DNA from: Taenia hydatigena
Lineage: Eukaryota; Platyhelminthes; Cestoda; Cyclophyllidea; Taeniidae
Assembly (NCBI GenBank): GCA_036345935.2
Contig: JADWOT020000006.1
Coordinates: 4,963,543-5,027,542, forward strand
Length of the DNA stretch: 64,000 nucleotides
Reading direction: 5' to 3'
In this document: piece by piece, positions 62,221 through 64,000 of the stretch
Layout: the number at the start of each line of letters is the position of its first letter
Numbering within the stretch: the stretch's first letter is position 1
Notes under the pieces: model-generated
What the model saw: only the letters and a program-made list of their open reading frames with translations
Database searches by the model: none
What the model was told of the DNA's origin: nothing
Position numbers and translations under genes: made by a program

Positions 62221-62516
62221 ATTCTCTTCGCGACAGAGATCTTCCGCAGTCGCAGTGCCTTCGCTTTGTCCAGCTTTGTGGATTTGGCGATGGACGCAGT
62301 GGTGGCAGTGGAGGTGCTACTGCTGCTGTAGAGTCTTTCGGCTTGCAGGTGAGCAGCAGGTTGGATGAGGCGTTCTGCTCAGGCTTCTACTCATTTTCTG
62401 CCATAGAGATTGGCGAAATCAGGAGGGGAGAGGTGGTGCTCAAACAACCAGGTGAGTTTGTCTATCCATCCATCTGTCGTGAAATTATTCCACAGTCCAT
62501 CCGCTCCCTGAACTGA
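62221..62516 (+). other. Candidate exon of an unknown gene, right-arm copy
   Basis: After a strong acceptor (ccctctacgcag) 97 codons are open without an ATG: LRDRDLPQSQCLRFVQ, GGSGGATAAVESFGLQ, SRLDEAFCSGFYSFSAIEIG. A donor-like CAG|gtgagt at 62451/62452 may end it early. Composition suggests a real exon; family unknown. Confidence 0.33.
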
Positions 62517-63458
62517 TGGTTTGTTCACTCATTTCGAATTCATTCCCCTTGACTACAGACATCCGTCTACGCATTTGTCATAATTGACTAGTATTAAAGT
62601 AACCATAACAATAACCTCAGATGGCGCGTGCTGACTATTAGCATGCTGAAACAGGCCGTGATAACAAATGCGTCAAAAACAGTGAATTATGGCGCATGGA
62701 TCTAGTGATCGCTATGGCGATTTGCAGGTGCCATCCAATAAGAAGCCGCTACCTCACCATCTATGGTTAGGCTGTAATTACGTGACAAAGACGAACGCTG
62801 TGGTCATATGCTCCACTGTTTCGGTTAAGAAAGGAAAACCTCAAATTCTACAGCCTCACGAACTAATTTTGTTGCTTTGGAGACAATTGAACGGATCCCT
62901 TGATGCAGCAGTGTTTTGACAATTTTGGCATCTCAAGCCTACTCTAGTGCTAGCTATTGTGCAGAAGTGGAAATAAGGGTGACGCAGTTAGTTGTTTCAG
63001 TTCCAGTAGGTCACCCGTAATGTGGCCTTGCGGGATACTTACTATCCACTCATCTAGTCAGATGCGTCCAAGGACATTTGGGGAGAAATGGGAGAACGGG
63101 CAAGCAAATCAAGAGTGTAGCACAATACTTTGAAGGCAGTTGGCAAATGTTGTTACTATTGTTGCCTGCCTTGTAGTGCAAGAAAGGAAGTCTCTCACAA
63201 ATTCTAATTGCGAATGGTGCTATTAGGAGCCCAGTCGAGTGAGCCCTCGACAGATCAAATGACACGCATTCAAAGGATTTGTACGTCAGAGGAAACAAAA
63301 CCTGACCACAAGGACAGTGTTTCGAACTTAAATATTACCATTCGTTTATTAGCCTGTTTTGGAGCAACTTTTATTTTAATGTCGTTGCCGATTTGACTCT
63401 GGCACCATGAGCTGCTTCCCCAAGACAAATGAGGCTGGGGTCAACGCGATTAGAAACT

Positions 63459-63601
63459 CAAAACTCTGATGGAATCCTCCAAAAAAATTGCATAAGTATT
63501 CTCAGGCAAAGACAATTTGATTTCAATTTGGCCGTTTCTAACCTTAAGAAAACCAAAAAGGCAAGCGCGTCACATATACATGACACCAATTATTAAGTTT
63601 G
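63459..63601 (-). repeat. Right diverged collar of the giant inverted repeat
   Basis: Counterpart of 34212-34335, carrying an extra roughly 27 bp next to the arm. It ends at about 63601, where a tandem-unit copy starts without a gap. Confidence 0.8.
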
Positions 63602-64000
63602 ACTCCGTGCCGACTCTGCTTTAGTATCCTTTCTCTTCCCACAAATTTCCACCTTTTTCCACCCTCTTCTCACTGCACACACCTTGCTTCACACAGCTGC
63701 CGATTTTATCCTTCACTCTACCTCTAACTTATAATTGCTTACAGATCACGCCCACGCAGCCAATTTCTCGAATAATGGAGTCACACGTGGTTTTTGACCA
63801 CCAAGGGCAGGATGAAAGCGAGATTGAGGAGCACCATGCACCATGGAAAAACCTGATTCGCACAGCACTCTGATATGGTACATCTACGGCGAACTCGTGT
63901 CAACTATGCACTTCGGCGAATTGAGACAAGTAGGGAAATTTAAACTCGCGTCGGTGCCATGAGCACGAAAAATGCTTTTATGACCTGGTGGTACTTATTA
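63602..64000 (+). repeat. Third tandem unit (C), truncated by junction and window end
   Basis: It matches the right-arm units in the same orientation: gtgccgactctgctttag against gtgccaaccctgcttcag (unit A) and gtgccaaccctacttcag (unit B), then cacaccttgcttcacaca and cctgattcgca. Later bases (gacaagtagggaaatttaaa) match unit A near 54090. It starts in mid-unit, directly after the collar, and has no mirror on the left flank. Confidence 0.7.

Larger units (their letters stand above)
49613..63458 (-). repeat. Right arm of giant palindrome (13,846 bp)
   Basis: Inverted copy of 34336-48181; the outer exact match ends at 63458. Four transitions separate the arms in what I could compare, two near the outer edge and two within 190 bp at 58683 and 58873. 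Confidence 0.97.

Noticed and set aside
34336..63458. Counting every mirrored open frame as a separate gene pair
   Set aside because: Identical arms automatically duplicate all chance frames, so mirroring is not evidence for coding.

Overview
The window is animal nuclear DNA, most likely from a taeniid tapeworm (inference). The evidence is single-copy metazoan genes split by GT-AG introns, a class of introns only 30-37 nt long, and miniature LTR retrotransposons of the TRIM type reported from taeniids. No bacterial or viral gene, rRNA, intact tRNA or CRISPR array was recognised.

Left part (1-29 kb), conserved genes. The 3' exons of a phosphorylase kinase alpha-type regulatory subunit (+, 1931-3278) converge on a complete five-exon FBXO8 orthologue (-, 5105-8383; F-box plus Sec7). 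An unidentified two-exon gene with a PLDLS motif and basic clusters follows (-, 14923-16620). Then comes a full 17-exon EXOSC10/Rrp6 gene (-, 21041-26292) with all DEDDy catalytic residues. Between and beyond them lie TRIM-type LTRs. One cluster (26672-27912) is a three-level nest: an old LTR contains a solo LTR, which contains a complete 859-bp TRIM, with matching 5-bp target duplications at the two inner levels. A decayed inverted partial copy of EXOSC10 lies at about 28.0-28.7 kb. From 28.9 to 34.2 kb only candidate exons are visible.

Right part (34.2-63.6 kb), a giant inverted repeat. Arms 34336-48181 and 49613-63458 (13,846 bp each) mirror each other about a 1,431-bp spacer. Every compared landmark pair sums to exactly 97,794, so there is no net indel, and I found only four substitutions, all transitions. 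Outside the arms, both flanks continue as a visibly diverged inverted homology of about 125-145 bp. Each arm carries one copy of an unrecognised three-exon gene for a predicted secreted glycoprotein of 170 aa. The two copies are transcribed divergently, away from the spacer. The gene sits in a tandem unit of roughly 3.2 kb. A second unit runs through the inner arm and spacer and holds a decayed paralogue. A third starts abruptly at 63602 and runs off the window. The arms also hold a solo LTR, trinucleotide tracts and several unassigned candidate exons.

The strongest candidate for something undescribed is this palindromic, tandemly reiterated secreted-protein locus. It should first be proven not to be an assembly artefact. 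Everything here is by-eye reading; no alignment or database search was run.
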